Shown here: positions 1-10,321 of the stretch, one piece after another
Numbering within the stretch: position 1 is the stretch's first letter
How the letters are laid out: the number at the start of each line of letters is the position of its first letter
From: Ganoderma boninense
Taxonomy: Eukaryota; Basidiomycota; Agaricomycetes; Polyporales; Polyporaceae
Direction of reading: 5' to 3'
Assembly: GCA_002900995.3 (NCBI GenBank)
Contig: CM035304.1
Coordinates: forward strand, 3,729,612 to 3,793,611
Length of the DNA: 64,000 nt
The notes under the pieces: generated by a model
What the model saw: only the letters and a program-made list of their open reading frames with translations
Told to the model about the DNA's origin: nothing
Databases searched by the model: none
Translations under genes and position numbers: made by a program

Positions 1-400
1 TTTCTACCTCCGCTTCCGCAGGGGCCAATCCATTCATGCCGCCCCCCTCTCTCTCCATCCCAACCCTCCCCATTCTACCTCGCTCTCAATCCCTATCTCA
101 TCGGTTTCTTCGGTTCTCCCCTCTGGGAAACAACCATCTTTTGTAGGATCCATGCCCAATTCCCCCCTTCTCTCTCCAATCCCCCACCTATTCCCCTCTC
201 TTTCCATCTCCGCTCCTCTCAATCAGACAAGTCCACAACGAACACCTCCACCCTCGTCTCCTCTTTCTCCCGCAAATCACGATCTGTTCTTTGTCCCCCC
301 TCCCGTTCTTCCCTCCCTCTTACTCCTCGTCCCTCCTCCTTCCGTCCCTCGCATCCCCTCGTCCCCCCTTCCATTCACGTATCGTCCTCTCTCTCCCCCA
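1..400 (+). other. Pyrimidine-rich leader or promoter
   Basis: The plus strand is almost entirely C and T here, and the bias continues, weaker, to about position 760. Open frames through it encode only Ser/Pro/Leu low-complexity peptides. CT-rich tracts of this kind are common upstream of transcription starts in basidiomycetes, so I read it as promoter or 5' leader of the gene that follows. I cannot exclude introns or coding exons of a gene that begins outside the window. Confidence 0.5.
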
Positions 401-414
401 CCCTCATGCAGATC

Positions 415-1644
415 ATGGCTCCAGTTCTCAATTCTTCCTATGATCTCTCCTCTCTCATCCCCACAACCTGCCTTCCTCCTCCCACCGCCCACTCAATCTC
501 CGTCTCCTCCCCAGCGACTTATTCCTGTACGTTTCTTGCCTGCTTATCCCCTCTCTCCGTCCTCACTGTCTCTTCTCTAGCTTTGCTTTTCCCTACTTCC
601 CTCAATGTTTCCTCTACCCCAACCCTTCCCTTTATCTTCCTCCCTAAACAACTCCCTCCTTCTCCCACACCCTCCATCCATTCAATATCCCCGTCTCCCA
701 CTTCCCTCTCGCTCGCCGTCTTTCATTCTCCCCTCGCTTCACGCATCCCCGTCCCCAAACCGATATATACCCCTTCTCTCAGGCCCGAGAGTTGTGTCGT
801 TTTGCCCCGTGATTGGCCTACTAGTCAAGAAATCGCACTTCTCGACTCGGCCGTCCAGGTCCCTGCCAACAGCGGCTCTCTTCCCCGTCGTCCCACTGAA
901 CTTGATTCCGAACTAAAACATACTAGGCCGCTCGCCATCCTCAGGTCTCCCCCCAAATTAGTCCGCCTTCCGTCTCCACCACTCGACGGCTCCTTTGCTT
1001 CTCCCCGGTCACCACAGCTTATCTCTCAGCAGTCTACTTGCATGGCTCCTAGCCCCACGCTCTCTTTCTTGCGCAGCTCCCAATGTGAAGAATGGGACCT
1101 TACCGACCTACAAGACCTCGATGGCAGACTGGATGTCGACGCTATTTCTCGCGCTCTCGGTCTAGGACTTGGACTCGACCTGCCCGCCTCCGTGAGTAAC
1201 CACGACTTGGACGATTCAGAGCATGCCTCTTCTTCTCATTCTGGTTCGGCCGCCGAGAGCGAAAGCGAAGGCACAAGTGACTGCGGCCTCCCCTTCGATG
1301 AACAATCCAACTCTGCAGGTTCTATGAAGTCTCTTGGCTGGGACCCTCGAGAAGGTGACTTGGCGACATTCCTGGGGATCAGCCTCCAAATGCACGTCCA
1401 TGGGCAGCCGTTGTCAGTCATTCCGGAAGAGACCAGCAGTGAAATGGGCTCGAGCGCCGACGAGGACGAGGAGGATCTCTTGGCTAGACTCGACACCGGC
1501 GTGGCGGACTCCTACGATGAGAAGGCGGATGTTGAAGCTAACGCTGAAGGCACGGTATCGAACGCCCGAAGTGCGAGTTTCGTCTGGGACGGGAGCTGGA
1601 GAGAGGGTGAATCAATCGCCAGGTGTGTGATTGTCACTCCCTAG
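415..1644 (+). CDS. Unrecognised acidic Ser-rich protein
   Basis: One long open frame ends at 1644. The first 120 or so codons are Ser/Pro/Leu-rich and may be leader or contain an intron; a possible one runs from a GTACGT donor near 523 to a CTAG acceptor near 581. From about 770 onward the composition becomes protein-like. It holds a Pro/Arg-rich linker, the segment CEEWDLTDLQDLDGRLDVDA, a short Gly/Leu repeat, and a strongly acidic Ser/Glu stretch with a DEDEED cluster. No enzymatic domain, membrane segment or zinc motif is visible. The acidic low-complexity tail suggests a regulatory or scaffold protein, but that is inference. The start is uncertain: ATGs lie at 406 and 415, and the true one could be downstream or in a missing exon. 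Confidence 0.55.
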   Translation: MAPVLNSSYDLSSLIPTTCLPPPTAHSISVSSPATYSCTFLACLSPLSVLTVSSLALLFPTSLNVSSTPTLPFIFLPKQLPPSPTPSIHSISPSPTSLSLAVFHSPLASRIPVPKPIYTPSLRPESCVVLPRDWPTSQEIALLDSAVQVPANSGSLPRRPTELDSELKHTRPLAILRSPPKLVRLPSPPLDGSFASPRSPQLISQQSTCMAPSPTLSFLRSSQCEEWDLTDLQDLDGRLDVDAISRALGLGLGLDLPASVSNHDLDDSEHASSSHSGSAAESESEGTSDCGLPFDEQSNSAGSMKSLGWDPREGDLATFLGISLQMHVHGQPLSVIPEETSSEMGSSADEDEEDLLARLDTGVADSYDEKADVEANAEGTVSNARSASFVWDGSWREGESIARCVIVTP

Positions 1645-2275
1645 CAGTGTGAAGCCTGACACCGTGGGCCTAGTTACAGACTGAGTGTTGGCGTTGCGTG
1701 TTGAACGTTGCTACATATGTAGATTTCATTTTTTGGCGATCTCGTCGTGCGATACCTCCCGTGTTCGTGCCGTTTATCTCAATGGCATTAATATTGTTTA
1801 ATAAACAGTCTATCACCTAGTATTTGTGTCTTTGAGCTTTGTACCTCTTACGCTTGAATGATTCAATGTTGTTCATGCACGAGTGATACGTGTTGCTGGT
1901 GTAACGCATATGCATCCCAGGCTAGGATATCGATCGGACTTGAAAATCGTGTAAAGGCCAAGGTGTAACCTGCAATCCCGGCAATCTGAGTTGGAAGAGA
2001 AAGCATAAGGGACGGGATTACATGGCTCATATAGCGGGCTGCAGTGTTACGGTGGAGGCGACGTCCATCTGATGCGCGCGCTTGTCCGACTGTCCCTTGT
2101 CCGACACCTCCATCTCCTCCGGCGAATCCCTGTTCTCTGAACAGAGACTGCAGCACATAAGCATAAGCAAGTGCTGAGCAATTGGCCGCACCTTTGTTTG
2201 AACCATTGGCAAGAGCTTGCGCTCAGTCTCCTCAGGCTCCCCTATCCATCCGATTTCTACCACAAGCGAGAGCAG
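1645..2275. other. Intergenic, 3' end and promoter
   Basis: No gene is supported. An AT-rich stretch near 1725-1810 with an AATAAA-like string (about 1801) probably carries the 3' end of the preceding gene. The rest should hold the promoter of the methyltransferase gene at 2276. Open frames on the minus strand have no recognisable content. Confidence 0.5.
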
Positions 2276-4189
2276 ATGCATGCACGGAATCCGTATAGGT
2301 CACCGCCGGATTTCCAGCTACTCGCCGAAGCATATCCGCCTCTTCAAAAGCAGTCAGTTCATCCTCTATGTCCATCGAGGGGCCCATGCACGCGGTTAAC
2401 AACAGCACCCCACCATAGCATCATCGCCACCACAAAAGGAGCCACAATCGACTTCAAGGATGAAGCGTCGCAGAGGTGGCGGCTCCAAAATCTACTGCAC
2501 ATAGGCTTAATAGCGTTGACTGAGCAACCACAGGAGGCTAACGGAAGCTATCCTTCATCGGGACTATGGACTCAAGTTGGACTTGCCTCCGAACAGGCTG
2601 TGTCCGCCGGTAAGAGATGGCATCCAGACAATGCCCCAACCTCTGCTAAACTTCTCGAGTAGATACCAAACAGGTTCGTGTGTGTCGTTCGTTATCTAGT
2701 ATAGACGTCGCCTTCACCCGTTGGTGACTTAGATTGAACTACATCTTGTGGTTGGAAGATATTGTGGAAGCATGTGCGCGTTCCCCGCTCGACAACGCTC
2801 CTCCGATCGTTCGAGGGTTAGATATGTGAGTAATTTTCCCTGTAACCAGCCATTTCTACTTCTGATGGTGATGGCAGAGGGACGGGCGCATCGGCGATAT
2901 ATCCACTACTCGGATGTAGTGCACACCCCAATTGGATGTTTTTGGGTACCGGTTCGTCCGACTTATCCGTACAAATAGAGACTTGATCGTGCTGAGAGTT
3001 GCTGGAAGAGATCGATGACACGTCGATAGGGTATGCTCGAAAGAACGTGGCAGAAAACGGACTCCGAGATAGGATTGCTGTCATCCCAGCCGATCCCAGC
3101 GGCCTAATATTCGCCTCACTCGCTCAGAGGTCCGTACAGAAATATTCACTTTTTGTCTTGCAAAATCCTGACTTAGAGAGTCAGTGATATCGAGTATGAT
3201 TTCACGATGTGTAATCCACCATTCTATAGCAGTCGTGAAGATGTCGCACAGTCGGCAGACGCGAAGGAGTTCGGTCCAAACGCAGTACGTGACTTGGTTC
3301 CTCACGAATGTGTTTCTATCTTCATCAGCGAGCGCCACAAGGTATGCACAGGTGGGGATGTTGAGATGGTCACACCCGGTGGTGAAGCGGCATTCGTGAC
3401 ACAGATGGTCGAGGAGAGTTTGCAGCTGAGACACAAGTGCAGGTGGGTACAGAGTGCCCAGTGAACTCATGCAACAGAATTCATATTCTGGGCAGGTGGT
3501 ATACGTCCATGCTCGGCAAAATGTCAAGCCTGGCAAGTGTCGTGCAGAGGTTGCGCGAAAATGAGGTTCGCCACTCCTGACCACAGTCAACGTACGGGCC
3601 TGGGTTCACCGAACTAACAGGTGGACAACTATGCTATATCCGAACTGGTCCAAGGCCAAACCAAGCGTTGGGTAGTCGGATGGTCGTTTGGGGATATCCG
3701 CCTCCCAGATGCAAGTGTTCCTCCAGTTGATGCATCAGGGACACGCTGACGATTGCACAGCGAACAGCTCGGCTCCCCCATCTTGGAATTCAAAATCTCA
3801 TGCCATTGCGAAACACTCTCAAGCAGCCGCTCCCTCCAGCGTCGGACCCTTCCGGGCTCGCGACGCTGCTCTCCGCTGTAATTCGTTCTATAGATGGCTT
3901 GATTGTGCAGCACCAATCGCAGGACCCGAACGTGCTCGACATGACCGTTTCGGCGTATGAGAACACCTGGTCTCGGGCTGCGAGGAGAAAGCGAAGGGAG
4001 GCGGCACATGTCAATCCGGCCGCATCGGACGAGGTTCGCATGAGCTGTCGAATCCGATGTGAAACGGAGGAAGCCATGGAGTGCCTGGTTTTGGATTGGG
4101 TGAAAGGCAGAGACCGGAGTTTGTTTGAAAGTTTTGCAAGCCATGTCGAGCGGAAGGTAGTGGATGGAATCAGAAATGGTATTCATTGA
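2276..4189 (+). CDS. METTL16: METTL16-type RNA N6-adenine methyltransferase
   Basis: This belongs to the METTL16/METT10D family (DUF890), class I SAM-dependent enzymes that methylate adenine in U6 snRNA and related hairpins. I join twelve exons: 2276-2352, 2419-2475, 2534-2609, 2663-2673, 2733-2825, 2878-2951, 3009-3129, 3185-3284, 3342-3442, 3496-3565, 3621-3710 and 3761-4189. They total 1299 nt, or 432 residues, with no internal stop. Family signatures appear in order: N-terminal MHARNPYRSPPDF, IDFKDEASQRRLTEAIL, LCPPIPNRLNYILWLEDIV, the SAM loop LDIGTGASAIYPLL, catalytic CNPPFYSS, TPGGEAAFV, and WYTSMLGKMSSL followed by GWSFGDIRLPD. The start is the ATG that gives the family N-terminus. 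Intron 11 has a GC donor, and exon 4 is only 11 nt. The C-terminal 140 residues are less conserved. Confidence 0.93.
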
Positions 4190-4235
4190 AAGCATACTAA
4201 GCATCCTGGCATACGGTGCGACTGCGTCGAAACCG

Positions 4236-4767
4236 TCAAAGCTTCGAGCCAAGGGGTTTGACACGAAGTCTTTCTAGCGCCGATCTTGTCTCCGGAGAAA
4301 TAGGGGAGCTCTTTCGGGAATGCCTGTCGACGAAAACGTGGGTGTATCCCCCGACGACGCTCGGAGTGTCGCTATGCTCGTGGAAGACAGCAACCTCGTA
4401 GGTGACGGAACTGGACCCAAGGCTCGAGACTCTGAGACCCATGTCGAGGACAGCGGGGAAGGACAGGGGAGAAAAGAAGTACGAGAAGGAGGAGACGACG
4501 AGCCCGATGAGAGGAGAGGTGGTAGGGGAGAGATGGGCATGCTGGATGAGGTAGGAATTGACGATGGAATCAAAAAGGTGGTAATAGACAGAGTTGTTGA
4601 TGTGCGAATATTGATCGTTGTCAATCCTGATTCGAGAAACGTTAAGTACCAAGGAATGGACGGAGTGATCACTGACTGTCAACGGACCAGCGGGTGCGGT
4701 ATGGGAGGAAGAAGACGTAGTCGCTGCGCATTCGCGCCCTCAAGGCCTTTGCATCGTGGTCGGCCAT
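4236..4767 (-). CDS. Hotdog-fold acyl-CoA thioesterase (4HBT/YbgC type)
   Basis: This is a single-domain protein of the 4-hydroxybenzoyl-CoA thioesterase family, which hydrolyses acyl-CoA to free acid and CoA. Two exons (4688-4767 and 4236-4626) flank a 61-nt intron with donor GTCCGT. They sum to 471 nt, giving 156 residues. The diagnostic stretch is FFLPYRTRW followed by DNDQYSHINNSVYYHLFD: the Asp and the HxNN segment match the active-site helix of the family. A second conserved block is GLRVSSLGSSSVTYEVAVF. The start is the first in-frame ATG upstream of that block. No targeting peptide is evident, so a cytosolic site is likely. The gene converges on the methyltransferase gene, whose stop lies 46 bp away. 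Confidence 0.85.
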
Positions 4768-5221
4768 TTGAGACGGCGAGGGCAATGATAGGCGGTATCT
4801 AGCCAGATGTCGTCCGTTTAGCTGCGTTTGAAGACGGATGCACGTCCGTACTCGGAACTTACTGGTTAACCAAGTGGTAAGTCAGTTAACTGGCCCAGTC
4901 CGCGGTGTCCGGAGTTGGTCTCGAGTTCAAGTTGCCGGTGGCGTGTTCACGGTCTCGTGACGACTGGGCGCTTGAGTGGTGACAACGGCGACTGTCCTCG
5001 GCTCTGACTCTGAGCTCATTGTCCTCGAACACTCCGAGTCTAGCTTCAAGCTTCCAGCCTCTAGCTCCTCTCTCCTCCTCCACCATCGTCCTTCTCGCTC
5101 CTTCCGCACCGCCATAGCCGTTCGCTTGTCAGATTAACGACGCCTGGATCGACCAATCTATCTCCCCCTTCCTCTGGTCTCCCCCGTCACTCCCGTCAAT
5201 ATCCCCCACTCCGATCTCCTC
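4768..5221. other. Divergent promoter region
   Basis: About 450 bp lie between the thioesterase start (minus strand) and the kinase-like gene start (plus strand). The plus strand becomes CT-rich from about 5040 to 5220, as expected just upstream of a plus-strand start. I see no TATA box or repeat. Confidence 0.5.
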
Positions 5222-6464
5222 ATGGCCGGCGAACGTGGCTACAAGAACCTCAATACCTCCGTCCTCAGGCAAATATCCAAAGCTCTGGAACAAGACTCGG
5301 ATGCCGACATAGAGTCCGTCTTGCATAAGGTTTCCACTTCATATGCCGCACTGAGACAGGCAGTTCACGAACGCCAGCTGAAGCGATCCGCTGGTCCGTC
5401 TTGCGACAATACATATCCCCGTCTCCCTCTAACCATAACCATTCCCTCTAGAAACATCTTGCCGTAAAGAAAGGATATCGTCCAAGCGATTCAAAACGTT
5501 CCACACAGATTCACAATCGCCTGTCTCTCGAGCCACCAATCCTTCCCCCCGGATTGATCCTTGCCTTCGTGAACAATGGTCCCTCTCGTGCCCTCTCTCT
5601 CCTACCGTCGTCTTTCCACTTCTGCCCGTAGTCCAAGACACTCTCAATCTACACCAAGAGCACGAGCCGGAGCTTTCTGCCGCGATTGTCAAACACGTCT
5701 TCTCAGGCAATGTCATTTGGGCAGAACGTTCACGCGCCGTGATCCAGGTCGGGGAGAATGTGGTTGTCAAGGTCACCGACGACCGCAATCACGACGAGTA
5801 CGACGTTTTGCAGTATCTGGAGCAACACGTCCCGACCATTCCTGCTCCCCGCCCGTTGGGGCTGATCAACATAGGGTCCATTTCGCTCATGTTCATGACC
5901 ATGGTCTCTGGTGATACCCTCGAGACGCGCTGGCCATCCTTGTCCGTAGAGGCGAAGACACGCATCAGACGCAGTCTAGACGACCACCTCGCTATTATGC
6001 GCAAGCTTCCGCTGCCTCCTGGCTGGACTTTCGGAACACCATCCGGCCGTCGCCTCTGCAAAGATGTTCGAAGAGATGAACGGCTGAGCTCATCATCAAT
6101 TTACTCAGAATCTCGATTCAACGACTTTCTTCTCGACGCGCCAGGTTCCCGTGCAGCTCCGAGCTACAAGCATTGGTTGCACTCCATGCTCCGTACCGAC
6201 CATCGCATTCTATTCACCCACGCCGATTTTCACCCACGCAACATTATGGTCGTCACCAAAGCTGATGGAACGGTTGAACTCTCGGGGATCTTGGATTGGG
6301 AGGCTAGCGGTTTTTATCCAGAGTATTGGGAACAGTTAAAGGCGTTGAACACTCGTTCGGTCAAAGACACAAGTGATTGGTGGGACTACCTGCCACCATC
6401 GATCCTTGGGTACGATCAGGAGGTTTTGTTAGACCGCGTCATTGAGACGACTGTCATATATTGA
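5222..6464 (+). CDS. APH-family phosphotransferase (kinase-like fold)
   Basis: This is an aminoglycoside-phosphotransferase/choline-kinase-like protein (APH superfamily, greatly expanded in basidiomycetes) that would transfer phosphate from ATP to an unknown small molecule. Exons 5222-5393 and 5452-6464 (58-nt intron, donor GTCCGT) sum to 1185 nt, giving 394 residues. The ATP-binding lobe contains GNVIWAERSRAVIQVGENVVVK. The catalytic Brenner loop is FTHADFHPRNIMV, with the expected H-x-D-x4-N spacing. The metal-binding segment is GILDWEASGFYPEYWE, with DWE where kinases have DFG. The N-terminal 60 residues are a helical extension of unknown role. No signal peptide is seen. The fungal members have no agreed substrate, and nothing here suggests an antibiotic-resistance role. 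Confidence 0.85.
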
Positions 6465-7505
6465 TAGTTAGCAACCCGCAGCTGTACGGTTATTTTTACG
6501 CGTTGCAATCACAGTGGGCTGACCACATCTCCGCTGCTGCTTCTTCGATGGTAGACAACTTGGGTCTGTCAAATCCCTAAATACCTCCTGTGCTTGCTGT
6601 TGTGTACGTTTCTATCACCTTCGCTGTCATGCATAAGCATGCATTAATGTATTGTGCCATCACACAGATCCCACGGCGCTCCTGCCAAATGTGCTCTGAC
6701 GTTGTCGACTTCTTGGATTTGCTCAACGAACCCTCCCCTCCCCGATACTTGAACCGCCCCCTACTTTATTGTCACGAACCGGAGTCTGGTTACGTGGCCT
6801 CAGACTCGGTCTCAAACGCGGTTCGATTTGACCGCACAGAGAAGGTTCTGCGTCAATGGTTTTATCAGCTCTAAGAATCTTATTGTCCCTTTCTGTTCTT
6901 TGTTTCCCGCAGCCATCATGATCATAGGAAGTCTTCTCAATTTGCAATCTCCCCCAATCCAAACGTTTGACAGAAGTAGTTAAGTAGATAGATCTGGAGT
7001 CATTCACTCTTCCTATACTTAAATAATTTCTACGTTCTTCCCGTTTCGCTAGTGCCTCGCGCACTAAACACCCTATCGTACCTGTACATCCTGACTCCTC
7101 TATAACCCATCGATTTGGTGAGTTGATCTGATGACAGTCGAACAAGCGACTCCCAGACGGATCGTGAGTCGAGTCATCGGCCTATCGATCTCATTGTGTG
7201 GACGCTCCAGGTCAGCTCGGGTCCGCTGTTGACTCTAACGCATCACAATGGGAACAAGGTCGCGGTCCCTTAGAGTTGTATATATGTGCCAGCTTCCTCC
7301 ACTGAGTGCTCGATATCCTCCAGCCCCCCGTAGCAAAGGTATAAGGTTCCACCGGCTCTTCGTCTACCTGTGTCCTCACAAACATTTCACAGACCTCCCC
7401 TCTAACTTTCCTCCGAAAGTCTGAGACCATCTACAAGATTTGTTGTCAATGGTATGTCGCTGAGCACGCCATTGCATTGACCGGAGGTAACGTTCTATTA
7501 TTCAG
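6465..7505. other. Intergenic, no gene seen
   Basis: About 1 kb without a supportable gene. A 94-codon plus-strand frame at 6590-6874 and a 140-codon minus-strand frame at 6723-7145 have no recognisable motif and lack plausible splice partners. The part next to 7505 should contain the promoter of the small gene there. An ATG at 7449 is followed at once by GTATGT and, 54 nt later, by an acceptor just before the ATG at 7506. The 5' leader may therefore be spliced. Confidence 0.45.
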
Positions 7506-7907
7506 ATGGTTAACGCAACTCTTTCCGTCGTCATTTACCTACAACAAGCGAAGTCAATGGCCCATTGGGCTATTTATTTGCGGGTGGTAGAAGATGACAA
7601 GACTACGCATCTTGTTTACCAAGCCAATGGCGACGAGGGCGAACTCGAGCTAGACGTTCGAGGGGCAAACCCGAGAGCTTCCGCGCGTTTCAAGAAACAG
7701 GTTGATGTCTCCGACATCGATGACAAGGACACGCTCGACGAGGTCAAGCAGGCGCTGGAGAATCAGCCCATGAAGAATGAAATACCGACCTGGAACTGCC
7801 AAGACTGGGTGATGGAAGCCTTGGAAACGTTGAACGACGAGTCGCTCCTGGACGAATATCAGTACCAGGAGGCGAAGCAGACCTTGGAGCATCTGTACAA
7901 CGAGTAA
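7506..7907 (+). CDS. DUF6540-like small protein with His...Asn-Cys-Gln signature
   Basis: A 133-residue protein in one exon, matching what I recall of a fungal family of unknown function (DUF6540). The visible signatures are MAHWAIYLRVVED near residue 18 and IPTWNCQDWVMEALE near residue 98. A His before a hydrophobic strand, followed later by an Asn-Cys-Gln turn, is the order seen in permuted papain-like folds (LRAT/NlpC relatives). A cysteine hydrolase or acyltransferase activity is therefore possible, but that is inference from two short motifs. The C-terminus is acidic and helical (EYQYQEAKQTLEHLYNE). No signal peptide or membrane segment is present. The start may lie in an upstream mini-exon ATG at 7449, which would leave the body of the protein unchanged. 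Confidence 0.75.
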   Translation: MVNATLSVVIYLQQAKSMAHWAIYLRVVEDDKTTHLVYQANGDEGELELDVRGANPRASARFKKQVDVSDIDDKDTLDEVKQALENQPMKNEIPTWNCQDWVMEALETLNDESLLDEYQYQEAKQTLEHLYNE

Positions 7908-8529
7908 TCACGCTCGTGGGCGGTCATGGGCAGCGGCCCGATGATCGAGCGTCCCTAGTATTCCGCCAGGGCAGTCATTCGTCATTTTGTTCGATAAAGC
8001 CATCTGTAGGAGAAAACAGCGTGCGGGGATAGAAGAAACCAGGGTCGCGTTTGAACGCTGCTATAAACGGGTGGGGGACAACGCGTCGCGAGCGAGTCTA
8101 AACACAAGAGGTAGCAACATATGTATGTACAGGAAAAGACGAGACAAGCGCAACACAATTCTACATCATCACCACGTCTACTATTCCACGTATTCAAATC
8201 TGAACACTTCAATTCGGAGGTTGGATGGCGGACAGGTAGCGACACCGTGCGTTGCGAGAAATGAAAAGATGACAATCAGCCGCGACTCCAGGGACAGTAA
8301 AATCATCATTTTTGTCGAGGCCGAGCTTTTAAACGCATCGATCGACAGAAATTCCCACTGAGCAATAATAATAATAATTCAAAGTGTTGTCCGTGCGGGG
8401 GAGGTTGTCTGGCATTACCAGATCACTGTGAGGCCGCTTTCGAAGTGTATATTGGTATTGGGCTCAATGATCGGTGAGTCAAGTATGCACATGCATTAAT
8501 GGAACGATAGCTAAAAATGCAGCGGCCAT
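7908..8529. other. Intergenic between convergent genes
   Basis: This holds the 3' ends of the DUF6540-like gene and the SGNH hydrolase gene. It includes an ATAATAATAATAATTC run near 8365-8380. I see no gene. Confidence 0.45.
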
Positions 8530-9746
8530 TCACGGACCAAGCAAGGCCTTGAACAGTCGTTCGCCTAGGATATCTTGTACTTCAGACGTCAAGTGGAGGT
8601 CATCTACCCAGACACCGCCACCTTCAGTCACTGGGTCGTCTTCGCTGAAGTCGTATTCCAAAGGGTCATCAAGGACCTCTGTCAAGACTTGGAATGACGA
8701 GAAAAGCAAGACTGTTGCTGCATCGCTGGACGATCCGAAGTCCGCGGCTTGCACTCGTAATAGCTCGTTCCAGGTCTCCACTCGATCTGCGATCTTTTCT
8801 GCGGCGTCGGACTCGAGAGCTGACAGAGTGAAATTATCAAAACGTGGAATAAGTTGAAATGTATGACAGACTGTACCTTTCGGAGAGCGGTCAACAGGTG
8901 GGACATCGAAGAGGATGAAATTACGGGCACTAGCCTTGATGTAGAGTTCATGGAGAGCATCGAAGACATTTTCGATTATAACCTCCAGCTCTTCAGAATC
9001 AGTGGACCCGCAATCGTTAATGCCTAGGAAGAGGACTGGCACTACAGGTCAGTGAGCGGACTTAGGCAGGCTTGTTTCAAGCATAAGCACGAACAATATG
9101 TGGTGCTATTCTGGTCTAGTGCGGGTTTTTCACCGAGACGACCTTTCTTGGAAAAGTGTTCGAAAAAAGCAGCCAGTTGAGTAGAGAGATCTTCTTCTGC
9201 AGTAGCACCGGGAACGGCGTAATTATGCAACCCTGAGATACTGCCTTGTGCTCGTATGCGCCGGCGAAAATGGTCGACCTGAAGATTCCAGTCAGTTGAA
9301 AGTTGCGCATGATTATTTTGCATACTCGCCCATGTTTTTCCATCACCAAGTTTGCTGTAAGAGTCGCCGCTGTTGGAAACAGTGATAGAATCGGTAAGAA
9401 TAGACCTGAATTCTCAATGGCCTCTCGTACGTACAAGATCACGATGTTCTGGAGTGACTGTAAACCATGCCAATGCAAACCACCCAGTACAATTGGTAGA
9501 CAACCTTCATTATTCGTCAAATTAGCCAGAGTAGATTCATTCCACGAATGACGACACCGACTGGATGGAGGGGGGTACGCATTCCTTGTTGCCGCGGCCT
9601 TCTTCTTGGTCTTGTTAGGGCGTTCAACTGAGGAGAGCCATGAAGTGATGGGGACTGGATGGGCGATCATGGAAAGTTTGATTACCTGAAGGATGCGAAC
9701 CAGACTCGAGAGAAGACCTTTTGCGCTTGTTGGACGTAAGAGACAT
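8530..9746 (-). CDS. SGNH/GDSL-type esterase (CE16-like)
   Basis: This is a lipase/esterase of the SGNH hydrolase fold, with four of the family blocks visible. Block I is NIVIFGDSYSKLGDG, holding the catalytic Ser. Block II is NYAVPGAT, with the oxyanion Gly. Block III is LFLGINDCG, with Asn. Block V is VDDLHLTSEV, with the Asp-x-x-His pair. Several introns are needed: a GTACGT donor splits FGDS (I-V-I-F|G-D-S), one lies before PVLFLGIND, and one before ALESDAAEK. The N-terminus I prefer starts at 9746 (MSLTSNKRKRSS), with an intron soon after and a Lys-rich, apparently unstructured segment before block I. There is no clear signal peptide, so secretion is doubtful unless the start is elsewhere. 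A transposon-derived MITE ends only about 50 bp upstream of this start. Confidence 0.8.
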
Positions 9747-9796
9747 GGAGGACAGTGGTTAGAGCGTTTCAAGTGGCAACATTTCGGGGGTGCTTA

Positions 9797-10179
9797 CAGT
9801 GCCTTGCATAATTGCGTGAACGCGCGGAAAAATCCCCAGCAGGCGCTTATACCTCGCCTACAAAATGCGGATGGATCACGGTCACATGCAACGCCAACGC
9901 CGCCTGTGCGCCTCTACTGGTCTTAACTTCAGCCTGACTGTTCCCATTGTCCCCCACGCTTGTCTACTTCCTGGAGAGCTCAGTGGTTCTCAACGGGCCT
10001 CCTAGTTTACCATTTGGGCCCTCAGCTGCTTCGGGAGGCACCCATGCCATCCAAGAGACATGTCACATCAAGGTCACCAACTCGCTTCTGAAGCTTCCCA
10101 GGCGTCCTGATTTGGTAGGCGAACATATAAGCGCCTGCAGGAATTTTTCAGCGCGTTCACGCAATTATGCAAGGCACTG
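9797..10179 (+). mobile_element. MITE copy 1, Tc1/mariner-like, 383 bp
   Basis: This non-coding element begins CAGTGCCTTGCATAATT and ends with the reverse complement, AATTATGCAAGGCACTG. The terminal inverted repeats extend for about 70 bp with few mismatches, and the outer 29 bp are identical. It is flanked on both sides by TA (9795-9796 and 10180-10181), the target duplication of Tc1/mariner elements. There is no transposase frame. A second copy lies at 31544-31917 in the same orientation and shares internal blocks such as GCTTCGGGAGGCACC. The element fills most of the space between the divergent SGNH hydrolase and ECM11-like genes. Confidence 0.9.
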
Positions 10180-10180
10180 T

Positions 10181-10255
10181 ACTCAGGCTACAAAAACATA
10201 AGTACATACAGCAGTCCTTACTCAGGCTACAAACACATAAGTACAACAGCAGTCC
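10181..10255 (+). repeat. Imperfect tandem duplication, 39 + 36 bp
   Basis: Two adjacent units start with ACTCAGGCTACAAA and end with CAGCAGTCC (10181-10219 and 10220-10255). They differ by one substitution and a small deletion. They begin at the TA that flanks MITE copy 1, in the promoter of the ECM11-like gene. Confidence 0.85.
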
Positions 10256-10321
10256 GCGCTTCACGGGCGCCTGCACGCCTCTATCTCCTCCAGTCCCTCC
10301 ACCGACCAACCATCGACCACG

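Noticed and set aside
5222..6464. Aminoglycoside resistance gene
   Set aside because: The fold motifs are those of the broad APH superfamily, which is very common in mushrooms with other or unknown substrates. Nothing indicates an antibiotic substrate or transfer from bacteria.
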